From the NCBI GenBank assembly GCA_943329665.2, contig CALQEU020000015.1, positions 1-64,000 on the forward strand: a stretch of DNA of 64,000 bases. Reading direction: 5' to 3'. Positions 26,554-34,095 of the stretch are shown here, piece by piece; positions within the stretch are counted from its first letter, which is position 1, and each line of letters opens with the position of its first letter. The position numbers were made by a program, and so were the translations under genes. The notes beneath the pieces are model-generated. The model ran no database searches, was not told the DNA's origin, and saw nothing but the letters and a program-made list of their open reading frames with translations. Source of the stretch: JAJTFW01 sp903922455 (lineage in GTDB: Bacteria; Bacteroidota; Bacteroidia; AKYH767-A; OLB10).

Positions 26554-28209
26554 ATGAAAAACCGAGCAGCACTATCCATTCTCTTTTATTTTATAATGAC
26601 AAATTTTATTGTCGCCCAAAATCTCAGCGTGAGTCCGGCTCAACTGAACTTTGGGATCAAGAACGAGTTGACTCCCGATAGTCAGCAAGTCACCATCTCC
26701 AATGCTTCAGGCTACGACATAACGGTGACGGGTTACCGCTTTTACGCGAAGTATGGAAGCAATCCTTTTAGTACCAGTGCTGGCAACATCACAATTCCAG
26801 ATGGAGGAAGTCAAGCGATATGGATTAAATTTAAAGTTCGACATAATGTTTATCACAACAGTGAATTGTTTATTTTAAACGATGGGAACAAAGGTGCCTT
26901 GCGTGTTGATTTGTTAGGTCAAGGACGGTATAGCAAGACTTATTACAATAATACCGAAAATTTAATTGAGCAAGTTTTAAAAGATACATTGCAAGGAGTA
27001 ATTGGAAGAAATTACAATAATTTAGGATATAATACGGGGCGCGACTACATGTTTATGCTCATCGACAATCAAAAATTTAATGGTCAGGGTGCCACGCAAA
27101 ATACGATTGAATGTATTTATACAGGTCGCCAAGCAATAGGATATATTGATCGTACTGACTGTCAAAATTTAGCAACGTATAGTTTTAACACCGAGCATAT
27201 TTTTCCTCAAGGATTTTTTAGTTCCTTAGAGCCTATGCGTGCCGATTTATTTCATCTTTTCCCAACGGATGATGATGCGAACAATAAGAGAGGAAGTCTT
27301 CCTTTTGGTGTAGTGACTAATCCAACTTGGCAAAACGGAGGAAGCAAAGTAAACACAACTACGTTTGAACCTCGTGATGCACACAAAGGAAAAACGGCTC
27401 GAGCGATGTTCTATTTTGTTTTGCGCTATCAGAATTACAACAATTTTTTAACCAATCAAGAAGGAATATTACGTCAATGGCATGAGCAGTTTGGAGTAGA
27501 TGCCCTTGAAATAAAAAGAGGAAATGATATTGCATCTCTACAAGATAACCGCAATCCGTTTATTGATTATCCTCAATTCATAGAGCGCATTACTTCGATT
27601 AGTTCCACTTCTGTTGGCAACACCAATACCTCTACCGACACGCCAGAAGATACCATTAACTTTGGATTAATCAATGCTACATTAGCAAATCAATATACTT
27701 TTTGGTTGGCTAATGATGGTTTTGCTCCCTTTACCGCTTCTGGATTCAATTTAAATCCGTTGGCAGTATTAAGTTTTATAAATGGTACGGGGGTGAATGT
27801 TACGGTTCAACCGGGAGAAGCTACTCCGATTAAAATTGAGCTTGCTAATGCGGCTCCCAATCCTAATTTCACGGGCACCTTAAACTTTAATGTGCAGGGT
27901 ACAGGATTGTTGGCCAACGTTAGTATTCCCATTATTGCTAATTTAAGCATGACAGGAATAGGTGACATCACTAGCGGGAATGCCTATACGATTTATCCCA
28001 ATCCGGCTCACGATTTTTTATGTGTAGATGGATTAACATCTGATATGGAAAATATAAAAGTGATTGATGTATTGGGAAGAGTTCGTTCCGTTTCAAGTAC
28101 ATCTCCTAATCATTGCATTTCTATTTCTGATTTACAAGAAGATGGATTTTATATTTTGCAATGGGAAACGCAAGGAGTTATTTATAGAAAATCGTGGATA
28201 AAGAATTAA
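26554..28209 (+). CDS. secreted endonuclease I family protein with T9SS sorting domain
   Basis: A 551-residue exported nuclease. A signal peptide ends near FIVAQ. Residues 20-125 form an abnormal-spindle/choice-of-anchor-like beta domain. The endonuclease I domain follows (about 145-340), with the metal-binding FNTEHIFPQGFF motif, then MRADLFHLFPTDDDANNKRGSLPFG. A second beta domain comes next. The C-terminus from IYPNPAHDF to SWIKN is a T9SS sorting domain. It should degrade extracellular DNA or RNA for nutrition. TAACTTCG at 26539 may be its -7 element. The perfect palindrome at 28221 follows its stop. Confidence 0.93.
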   Translation: MKNRAALSILFYFIMTNFIVAQNLSVSPAQLNFGIKNELTPDSQQVTISNASGYDITVTGYRFYAKYGSNPFSTSAGNITIPDGGSQAIWIKFKVRHNVYHNSELFILNDGNKGALRVDLLGQGRYSKTYYNNTENLIEQVLKDTLQGVIGRNYNNLGYNTGRDYMFMLIDNQKFNGQGATQNTIECIYTGRQAIGYIDRTDCQNLATYSFNTEHIFPQGFFSSLEPMRADLFHLFPTDDDANNKRGSLPFGVVTNPTWQNGGSKVNTTTFEPRDAHKGKTARAMFYFVLRYQNYNNFLTNQEGILRQWHEQFGVDALEIKRGNDIASLQDNRNPFIDYPQFIERITSISSTSVGNTNTSTDTPEDTINFGLINATLANQYTFWLANDGFAPFTASGFNLNPLAVLSFINGTGVNVTVQPGEATPIKIELANAAPNPNFTGTLNFNVQGTGLLANVSIPIIANLSMTGIGDITSGNAYTIYPNPAHDFLCVDGLTSDMENIKVIDVLGRVRSVSSTSPNHCISISDLQEDGFYILQWETQGVIYRKSWIKN

Positions 28210-28220
28210 GCAACATACTG

Positions 28221-28252
28221 CCACAACTTGGGGTTTAAACCCCAAGTTGTGG
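28221..28252. terminator. perfect 32-bp palindrome between convergent genes
   Basis: The arms CCACAACTTGGGGTTT and its exact complement meet at the centre. The element sits 11 bases after the endonuclease I stop and 12 bases before the end of the rhodanese-thioredoxin gene. It matches the 5239-5270 element in length, symmetry and setting. A role as bidirectional terminator is inferred. Confidence 0.7.
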
Positions 28253-28264
28253 TGTATGTAGATT

Positions 28265-28987
28265 CTATTTCAATTGCGACAAGATGGTAGCTTCGTCTGT
28301 GAAGCCCATATTTTTCCAAATCAATTTTCCATCCTTATATAATTCTAAATACGGAATTCCTTGGATCTGTTTTGCTTTCATTAAGGCTGGATTCTCATCT
28401 GAATCCAATTTTATCAATGTTAATCGACCGCCTTCTTTTTCAACGATGTTTGCCAAAATAGGAGCCAGCTTCTTACAAGGTCCGCACCACACTGCATGAA
28501 AGTCAACAAGCACTAATGGTTTTTCAGCAACCAATTTTAAATACGACTCTTCACTAAGACCTTTTGCTTGCGGAACATCACTTTTCCGTACCATCGGTTT
28601 CTCAGCATTGGACCATGCCAACATGCCGCCGCCGAAATTGTACACCTCACCAAAACCCATTTCTTTCATTTGATTTGCGGCATCACTACTTCGGCTTCCC
28701 GCTTTGCAATACACCAAAACAGGTTTTGCCTTATCCAGTTTTGCAAGTCCATCTTTAAATCCAGCATCATAAATATTCAAATTCACAGCACCTTTCACAT
28801 GACCTGCAGCAAACTCCTCTGGCGTGCGCACATCTAAAATAATCGCATTATTTTTTTCGACCAACAATTTTTCGAATTGCTCAATAGACACTTTTTCATT
28901 TACGCTTTTACCGTTGTTGACTGATTGCTGACAAGCGGCTACCAAAAAAGAAAGTACCAACGTGACGCTTAATATTATTTTTTTCAT
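28265..28987 (-). CDS. lipoprotein with rhodanese and thioredoxin domains
   Basis: A 240-residue protein with a lipoprotein signal (FLVAAC, Cys19), so it would be on the periplasmic side of a membrane. The rhodanese domain spans about 33-130, with Cys94 in the VYCKAGSRS loop able to carry sulfane sulfur. The thioredoxin domain spans about 145-240 with a standard WCGPC site (Cys168, Cys171). It is the last gene of the ars operon, 86 bases after the aquaporin. The pairing of a sulfur carrier with a dithiol reductase is unusual among ars genes; a link to arsenic chemistry is inferred only from position. The ATG at 28987 is used because it gives the signal peptide. Confidence 0.88.
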   Translation of the reverse strand: MKKIILSVTLVLSFLVAACQQSVNNGKSVNEKVSIEQFEKLLVEKNNAIILDVRTPEEFAAGHVKGAVNLNIYDAGFKDGLAKLDKAKPVLVYCKAGSRSSDAANQMKEMGFGEVYNFGGGMLAWSNAEKPMVRKSDVPQAKGLSEESYLKLVAEKPLVLVDFHAVWCGPCKKLAPILANIVEKEGGRLTLIKLDSDENPALMKAKQIQGIPYLELYKDGKLIWKNMGFTDEATILSQLK

Positions 28988-29073
28988 AGAAGATATCATC
29001 TCACAAAAATACGGAATTAAAATTAAATGGATTATATATTTAATGTTAGCAACAATAGACTTCAACCCTTTAC

Positions 29074-29709
29074 TCATCTAACCTTACTCTCTATCCAAAC
29101 TGCCAATGAACTACCTATAATGGGAGCCGAAATATATATCCACAAAAACTGCAACTCTCCAGATATAATGGCAGGACCTAATGAGCGTGCTGGATTCATC
29201 GAAGCTCCTGAGATGGGTCCAGCGAAGAGTGCTTCCAATAAAACCACCGCACCAATCGCCATTCCAGCCATGATGCCTTGTTCTCTGCTGCCCTGTGAAA
29301 CACGGAGGATGACGAACATCAAGAAAAAAGTTAATAGTATTTCCAAAAGAAAAGATTGCATCACACTTCCTGCTGGAAATGTTCCGCCCAACTGTTCATT
29401 CAATCGAAATAACAAATGCAAAGTAAAGCTCGCTAAAATTGCTCCAACACTTTGACTCAAGACATAAGGAATAATTTGTTTCACCGGAAAAACTTTTCGC
29501 AATGCAAAAGCAATGGTTACAGCCGGATTAATGTGCGCTCCGGAAACATCTCCCAGTGCATAAATCAGTGCGGCGACGATGAGTCCGGAGGTTGCGGCAA
29601 TGCCAGGATGCGTAATCACACCATTCATCTCTTGATTGATGATGATGGCACCGGTGCCGCAAAACACCAACATGTACGTACCAATAGCTTCTGCGTAATA
29701 TTTTTTCAT
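29074..29709 (-). CDS. aquaglyceroporin of the ars operon (MIP family)
   Basis: A 211-residue MIP channel with six predicted membrane spans and both pore motifs, GAHINPAV and GASMNPAR. Some MIP channels in ars operons let arsenite leave the cell down its gradient after arsenate reduction, as for AqpS in Sinorhizobium. Here its start overlaps the end of arsC by 4 bases, so they are translationally coupled, and no ArsB or Acr3 pump gene is seen. An AqpS-like role is the best inference; the substrate is not determined by the motifs alone. Confidence 0.92.
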   Translation of the reverse strand: MKKYYAEAIGTYMLVFCGTGAIIINQEMNGVITHPGIAATSGLIVAALIYALGDVSGAHINPAVTIAFALRKVFPVKQIIPYVLSQSVGAILASFTLHLLFRLNEQLGGTFPAGSVMQSFLLEILLTFFLMFVILRVSQGSREQGIMAGMAIGAVVLLEALFAGPISGASMNPARSLGPAIISGELQFLWIYISAPIIGSSLAVWIESKVR

Positions 29710-30128
29710 GAAATTTCCTTTACTAATTTTTCACAATACACTTGTATGAGATCACGTGTATGTGCAAATTGTTTCATGATCTCTTCTTCCGTTCCGATAG
29801 CTTTTGCAGGATCGGGAAAGTTGTAATGAAATTTTTTTGCACGTGATGGAAAAACGGGACACTTCTCGTTTGCGTTATCGCATACCGTTAGTAGTACATC
29901 GAAAGGGATATAGGCATATTCATCTACATGATTAGAAGTGTGAGAAGTGATGTCGATACATTTTTCTTCCATCGATAAAATGGCTCTGGCATTCACGCCG
30001 TGCGTTTCAATGCCGGCACTATATACATTTGCTTTATCTCCTAACAGTTTTCGCAAGAAGCCTTCGGCCATTTGACTTCGACAACTGTTTCCGGTGCAGA
30101 GCACCAACACATTTAATTTTGATTCCAT
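29706..30128 (-). CDS. arsC: arsenate reductase, thioredoxin-coupled low-molecular-weight phosphatase type
   Basis: A 140-residue arsenate reductase. The P-loop is CTGNSCRS with nucleophile Cys11; Cys83 and Cys90 complete the redox relay. The spacing equals Cys10/82/89 of the thioredoxin-dependent plasmid pI258 enzyme. A conserved Asp-Pro pair is in YNFPDPAKA. It reduces arsenate to arsenite in the cytoplasm. It follows arsM by 21 bases and overlaps the aquaporin gene. The operon's own thioredoxin domain has a lipoprotein signal, so a different, cytoplasmic thioredoxin presumably serves it. Confidence 0.95.
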   Translation of the reverse strand: MESKLNVLVLCTGNSCRSQMAEGFLRKLLGDKANVYSAGIETHGVNARAILSMEEKCIDITSHTSNHVDEYAYIPFDVLLTVCDNANEKCPVFPSRAKKFHYNFPDPAKAIGTEEEIMKQFAHTRDLIQVYCEKLVKEIS

Positions 30129-30149
30129 TAACGCTTCTAAAATAAATAA

Positions 30150-30992
30150 TTAGTTACAACAATCGGTACCGCAACATGACTTTGTTTTTTCTCCGTACAA
30201 AGTGATACTATAAATTCCTGTTCCACTTTTTTTGTACGCTTCAATTTCATCTTTAGTAAAATAATTTTCCAAGATATTATCGGGAATAACAATTACTTTT
30301 TCCTTTTGTACAGTGAGGTTTTCAAATCCAGCTTTCTTTGCATAGCCGATGTATTCCTCTTTCTGAATAGCTCCAGAAACACAACCGGCATACATCTCCG
30401 CAGTAGATTTCCATTTCTCGGGCAATTCACCGACTAATACAATATCCGAAACACTAAAATGTCCGTTTGGCTTAAGCACTCTGAACATTTCAACAAAAAC
30501 TTTTTCTTTATCGGGAACTAAATTCAACACACAATTACTGACAATCACATTTGCCATTTCACTGGTGAGCGGAAGTGCTTCAATATCTCCTTGACGAAAT
30601 TCAACGTTATTAAATCCAAGTTTGTCGGTGTTTGCTCTTGCCTTTTGAATCATGGCTTCAGTAAAATCAACTCCAATCACTCGTCCATCCGGACCACATT
30701 CGTGACGTGCAACAAATGCATCGTTGCCGGCTCCACTTCCTAAATCAATTACGGTATCACCCTTCTTGATTTTTGCAAACTGAGTAGGTAATCCACAACC
30801 TAAAGAAAGATCAGCGTCGGGTTGATATCCTTTCAACATAGCATAATCATCCGTCATAATGTTATACACTTCATCTCCGCAACAAGAAGCCGTGGCGCCG
30901 CAACAAGATGCAGCATTATCGGTACTATCGGCTACAGCAATTTCAGCGTATTTTTGCTTTACCATTTCTTTGATTTCTTGATTCGTTTTCAT
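30150..30992 (-). CDS. arsM: arsenite S-adenosylmethionine methyltransferase
   Basis: A 280-residue methyltransferase of the ArsM family. The SAM motif is VIDLGSGAGND. Cys66, Cys154 and Cys204 correspond to the three arsenite-binding cysteines, the last two 50 residues apart as in known ArsM. Extra CC pairs lie near residue 30-38 and at the C-terminus (SCCGTDCCN), which is common in the family. It turns As(III) into methylated forms that can leave the cell. An ArsR-type operator lies directly upstream, suggesting its own regulated promoter in addition to read-through from arsR. Confidence 0.95.
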   Translation of the reverse strand: MKTNQEIKEMVKQKYAEIAVADSTDNAASCCGATASCCGDEVYNIMTDDYAMLKGYQPDADLSLGCGLPTQFAKIKKGDTVIDLGSGAGNDAFVARHECGPDGRVIGVDFTEAMIQKARANTDKLGFNNVEFRQGDIEALPLTSEMANVIVSNCVLNLVPDKEKVFVEMFRVLKPNGHFSVSDIVLVGELPEKWKSTAEMYAGCVSGAIQKEEYIGYAKKAGFENLTVQKEKVIVIPDNILENYFTKDEIEAYKKSGTGIYSITLYGEKTKSCCGTDCCN

Positions 30993-31009
30993 TTTGTCTA
31001 TGTTTTTAA

Positions 31010-31025
31010 ATCGTTATATTACGAT
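31010..31025. promoter_or_regulatory. ArsR-type operator 2
   Basis: ATCGTTATATTACGAT differs from the perfect palindrome at 31391-31406 by one base. It lies between the arsR stop and the arsM ATG, 17 bases from the latter. Two near-identical dyads flanking arsR strongly suggest the sites bound by this regulator. Confidence 0.8.
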
Positions 31026-31043
31026 GGATAAATTCAAATTTTT

Positions 31044-31376
31044 TTAACAACACTTCATCGAAAAAGTCGACATGGTATCAAAGAAAGCGCGTAAATCCTT
31101 GCTTGCTTTTTCCATGCCTTCTGAATCGATACAATAACAGATACTGGTTCCTTCAATATTTCCTTTGATGAGTCCGGCGGCTTTTAATTCTTTTAAATGT
31201 TGGCTAACTGTCGACTGAGACAAGGGCAACTCATCCACTATATCACCGCATACACAAGCATTTCTTTTCATCAACATTTGCAGGATCGCAATACGCGCAG
31301 GATGTGACAATGCTTTTGCACACGCTGCAATTTTGTTATCACGTAAAGTAAACTCATCTGATTTTGAAACGCCCAT
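31044..31376 (-). CDS. arsR: ArsR family metalloregulator
   Basis: A 110-residue winged-helix repressor, first gene of the ars operon. It has the family core HPARIAILQML and a recognition helix in LSQSTVSQHLKELKAAGL. The metal site is likely Cys41-x-Cys43 in the NACVCGD segment, the typical alpha-3 arsenite site of E. coli ArsR. A terminal KCC could add a third ligand. As(III) binding would release it from the two palindromes at 31010 and 31391 and open the operon. It starts at an ATG next to the upstream palindrome. Confidence 0.95.
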   Translation of the reverse strand: MGVSKSDEFTLRDNKIAACAKALSHPARIAILQMLMKRNACVCGDIVDELPLSQSTVSQHLKELKAAGLIKGNIEGTSICYCIDSEGMEKASKDLRAFFDTMSTFSMKCC

Positions 31377-31390
31377 CTTGATTTAATTAT

Positions 31391-31406
31391 ATCGTAATAT
31401 TACGAT
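31391..31406. promoter_or_regulatory. ArsR-type operator 1 at the arsR promoter
   Basis: ATCGTAATATTACGAT is a perfect 16-base palindrome 14 bases upstream of the arsR ATG. On the minus strand a TTTG lies 21 bases before the TAATATTA inside it, so it would cover the -7 region of the promoter. This gives autorepression. Confidence 0.82.
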
Positions 31407-31538
31407 TGATTGATTCGTGAAAACAAATTATTCTCCGCTTATTTTCTTGAAAACAGCCCAACTTCCTGAAAATCAAAACTAGAATTTCAAAATAATCCCA
31501 ATTATAAGAATTAAAAAAATCAACATGGTAAATAATTG

Positions 31539-31610
31539 TAGTCTCACCCAGAATCGAACTGGGATCTAAAGTTTAGGAAACTTCTATTCTATCCGTTGAA
31601 CTATGAGACC
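31539..31610 (-). tRNA. tRNA-Arg (anticodon CCT)
   Basis: A 72-base cloverleaf on the minus strand. The acceptor stem is GGTCTCA with TGAGACT (one G-T pair). The D arm is GTTC/GAAT, the anticodon stem GAAGT/ACTTT, and the loop TTCCTAA gives anticodon CCT, which reads AGG. The T arm has CCAG TTCGATT CTGG. The discriminator is A and the 3' CCA is not encoded. It stands alone between the ars operon and the cyclase gene. Confidence 0.93.
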
Positions 31611-31640
31611 ATGAAATATAATACCCTTACTTACCGGCAG

Positions 31641-31653
31641 GAACTATGAGACC
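31641..31653 (-). repeat. 13-base duplicate of the tRNA 5' end
   Basis: GAACTATGAGACC at 31641-31653 repeats the 5' terminal sequence of the tRNA gene (31598-31610) exactly, 43 bases upstream of it. It could be a footprint of a past recombination at the tRNA. No integrase or second boundary is seen nearby. Confidence 0.6.
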
Positions 31654-31695
31654 AATAATTAGAGGGCAAAAGTAATGATAATATTAGAGTACGTT

Positions 31696-32349
31696 TTAAA
31701 AAACCACTTCCGTTCGCCTCAATAATACTCTTGCTGGAGCCGCTTCTGCGCCTTCAATTTTTATGGGCAAACAAATCATTTCATAGTTTCCTTCTTCAAT
31801 CCCAGTGAGATTTAATACTTCTACAATCACCACATCATTTTTCAGAAGTACGATATGTGTTTCATTTAATTCATTGGCTGTGGCAATAGAAAGTCCATCA
31901 ATGCCTGCTAATACAATTCCAAGCTCAGACAAATAATAAGCTGCGTCAACATCAAGCGCAATAAAATCTATTTGCGAAAGTTTTTCTTGTCGATTATCGG
32001 TATCGTTCATTGTCTTAAACAAAAGACGATCGCCTTTGTCAAGGTTTTTTGTCATGAGCCAGTCGGTGGAAATAACTTTTAGTGCTGAAGCATCCAAGAC
32101 TTTTGCTTCACCCATCATTGCCTCCAACCGAATTTGTGTAACATCTTTTCCGTCTTTAATAAAGTGCAACGGTGCATCCACATGAGTGCCGGTATGTAAA
32201 TTCAAAAACGCTTCCGAAAGCTGGTAGTGATCGCCAATATCATAAGAAGCAATTTGAGTAATGATCGCTTGAGGGTCGCCGGGCCAAACGATGGTGTTTT
32301 TTGAGATGGGCTCGGATACGTCCATCCATCCTCCTTCCATTAATATCAT
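31696..32349 (-). CDS. cyclase family metal hydrolase (kynurenine formamidase-like)
   Basis: A 217-residue cyclase-family protein. The metal-binding signature HTGTHVDAPLHF is at about residues 51-62, with a later conserved Asp/Glu region in IDGLSI and near the C-terminus. Relatives hydrolyse N-formylkynurenine or cyclic amides, but the family is broad and the length fits many members. No kynurenine pathway genes are present, so the substrate is unknown. The ATG at 32349 is used; a second ATG three codons later is equally possible. Confidence 0.87.
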   Translation of the reverse strand: MILMEGGWMDVSEPISKNTIVWPGDPQAIITQIASYDIGDHYQLSEAFLNLHTGTHVDAPLHFIKDGKDVTQIRLEAMMGEAKVLDASALKVISTDWLMTKNLDKGDRLLFKTMNDTDNRQEKLSQIDFIALDVDAAYYLSELGIVLAGIDGLSIATANELNETHIVLLKNDVVIVEVLNLTGIEEGNYEMICLPIKIEGAEAAPARVLLRRTEVVF

Positions 32350-32477
32350 GGTCCCAAATTAGGCAAATTGAGGGTTTTATGTAATTTTTTGATCCATATT
32401 AGTGATTCCTATCAGAATTAGTTGTTTGTAATGGAAATATATCTATCTTTAAATTCTAAAATTTACTAACCCAAACA

Positions 32478-33302
32478 ATGAAAAAAATATTGGCAATTGC
32501 GGCTATTGTAGCCGTTGGATTTACCTCATGTAAAAAAGATAAAGAAGAAACACCTAGTAGTGGAGGTGGTAGTTCATTAACAGTTGAAGAAAAAAACAGA
32601 GGTATTTTAATTGATTTCTCTGAAACATGGTGCCCTCCTTGTGGCGCTTATGGTGGACCGGCTTTCGATTCTTGCTTATCAATTGAATCGAGTAAAATCA
32701 CTGCTATTAAAGTATATGGATCTTCCTCTCCCTCCTCGTTGAACAGCGCGGTTTCAAGTGGATTTGCAAATGCTTATAATGTGAGTGGTGTTCCGGATTT
32801 CTGGTTTAATAATACAGAGCAAAACTCAGGTGGCGGAGTTTACTCCTCTATAAGTTCAAATTATAATTGGGTATTAAACAAAGCCAATGCTTTTGCAGCA
32901 GAGCCTGTTGTTGCAGGTGTTGCCCTTAAAAAAGAAATTGTTGGCGACTCCATTAAAGTTACTACAAAGGTGAAGTTCTATGCTGCACAGGCTGCTGGAA
33001 TCGATTATAAACTAGCTGTTTACGTTATAGAAAGAAACATTATAGCTTCTCAATCTGTTTCTGGAGCAGGAACCGTTGCTAATTATAAGCATATGAATTT
33101 AGTGAGAGCTAGTAACGCCGCTTCTTATTCCGGTGTGTCTTTAAATGCTTCTACTGCAATTACTGTTGATCAGGAATTTAGCAATACTTATATGATTGCT
33201 AAAAATGCAGCTTGGAATGTGGCAAACCTAAAAGTAGTTGGTGTTATCTGGAAAGGTGGCGCGACTCCAAATAAAGTGGTTAACTCGAATGTTGCGAATT
33301 AA
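32478..33302 (+). CDS. Omp28-like lipoprotein with thioredoxin-type CPPC motif
   Basis: A 274-residue exported protein. The lipoprotein signal is MKKILAIAAIVAVGFTSC (Cys18), followed by a Lys/Glu-rich and then a Ser/Gly linker. The fold is the Omp28-related thioredoxin-like one: ILIDFSETWCPPCGAYGGP carries the CPPC dithiol, and the middle has VSGVPDFWFNN, equivalent to the cis-Pro region. The C-terminal half is a beta-rich domain. It should sit on the outer membrane. A weak promoter (TTTG, then TATCTTTA) is seen upstream, and a strong terminator follows its stop. Confidence 0.87.
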   Translation: MKKILAIAAIVAVGFTSCKKDKEETPSSGGGSSLTVEEKNRGILIDFSETWCPPCGAYGGPAFDSCLSIESSKITAIKVYGSSSPSSLNSAVSSGFANAYNVSGVPDFWFNNTEQNSGGGVYSSISSNYNWVLNKANAFAAEPVVAGVALKKEIVGDSIKVTTKVKFYAAQAAGIDYKLAVYVIERNIIASQSVSGAGTVANYKHMNLVRASNAASYSGVSLNASTAITVDQEFSNTYMIAKNAAWNVANLKVVGVIWKGGATPNKVVNSNVAN

Positions 33303-33319
33303 TTAAACTCAACATATTT

Positions 33320-33353
33320 AACCAGCCTTTTTTTAAAAAAGGCTGGTTTTTTT
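33320..33353 (+). terminator. intrinsic terminator of the Omp28-like gene
   Basis: The stem AACCAGCC / GGCTGG, extended by A-T pairs, is followed by TTTTTTT. It lies 18 bases after the stop. The T-run directly abuts the truncated tetR frame, so a deletion joint may lie here. Confidence 0.9.
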
Positions 33354-33845
33354 ATGCCTGATAAAGAGAGTTTATTTGAATTGGTTTTTAACGATGCGTT
33401 TTCCGAATTCATTCCTAAAATATATAGCATCTTTTCGGGTGATGGAAGTGTGATAGAAAAATTTGAACGGTAGCTTGAAACACATCTTGAACTATTAATT
33501 CAAAAACCAGATTTTCCCCTATTTGTTTTGAATGAAATGCAACGTGATCCCGAACGTTTTTTTTCAGGTATTTTAAGTAAGATGCCGGGTGCGCCGACCT
33601 TTGAATTTTTTCTAAAACAAATTGAAGAGGAAATGAAAGATGGGAATATTCGAATGATGAATCCACGCGACTTATGGATGAATGTGATGAGCATGACTGT
33701 GTTTCCTTTTATTGGAGAGCCGATGCTGAAAAAATTTCTGCTTATAAATTCTGAAGAATATCGAATCCTCCTAGCAAAAAGAAAAGAATCGATGATGATC
33801 TTTATTAAACAAGCTGTACTGCTTCCAACACCAAATAACGCATGA
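33354..33845 (+). pseudogene. tetR-type regulator relic, DNA-binding domain missing, one internal stop
   Basis: The frame reads MPDKESLFELVFNDAFSEF onward and stays homologous in character to the ligand-binding domain of TetR regulators. It has a single TAG at 33471-33473 (after IEKFER) and continues through FVLNEMQRDPERFF to a natural end. The N-terminal helix-turn-helix is absent: the frame opens just at the point where family members follow the recognition helix. The missing part coincides with the end of the preceding terminator, so it was probably deleted. It overlaps the tolC relic by 4 bases, as in intact tetR-tolC operons of this phylum. Confidence 0.8.
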
Positions 33846-34057
33846 AGAAATTAATTGCATTGCTCTTCGTATTTATATTGCATGATGTGAAAGCACAAGA
33901 CGCCTTTACATTAGAAAGCATCATTGAAAAAGCGAATTAAAATTATCCACTCGTCAAGCAAAAAGGATTACTCGAACAAAATCGAAATTTTAATCTAGCC
34001 GCTTTAAATCGAGCTTATCTTTCACAAATTAGTACTAGCGGTCAAGCTACGTATTGA
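33842..34057 (+). pseudogene. tolC-family outer membrane efflux protein relic, first 71 codons
   Basis: The frame starts at an ATG overlapping the tetR stop and encodes a signal peptide (MKKLIALLFVFILHDVKAQ). It then has the usual TolC opening FTLESIIEKAN, a TAA in place of one residue (33938-33940), and YPLVKQKGLLEQNRNF through SGQATY, where it stops. An intact protein would have more than 400 residues. The following HlyD and RND pump genes expected in such operons are gone. The unit is therefore a dead efflux operon. Confidence 0.82.
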
Positions 34058-34069
34058 TTAGACTGATAA

Positions 34070-34093
34070 GGGCATCTCCTTCCGGAGATGCCC
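34070..34093. terminator. hairpin at the end of the T9SS gene
   Basis: GGGCATCTCC, loop TTCC, GGAGATGCCC form a perfect 10-base stem just past the stop of the minus-strand gene at 34096. T-runs on both sides are short, so it may act in either direction. Confidence 0.75.
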
Positions 34094-34095
34094 TT

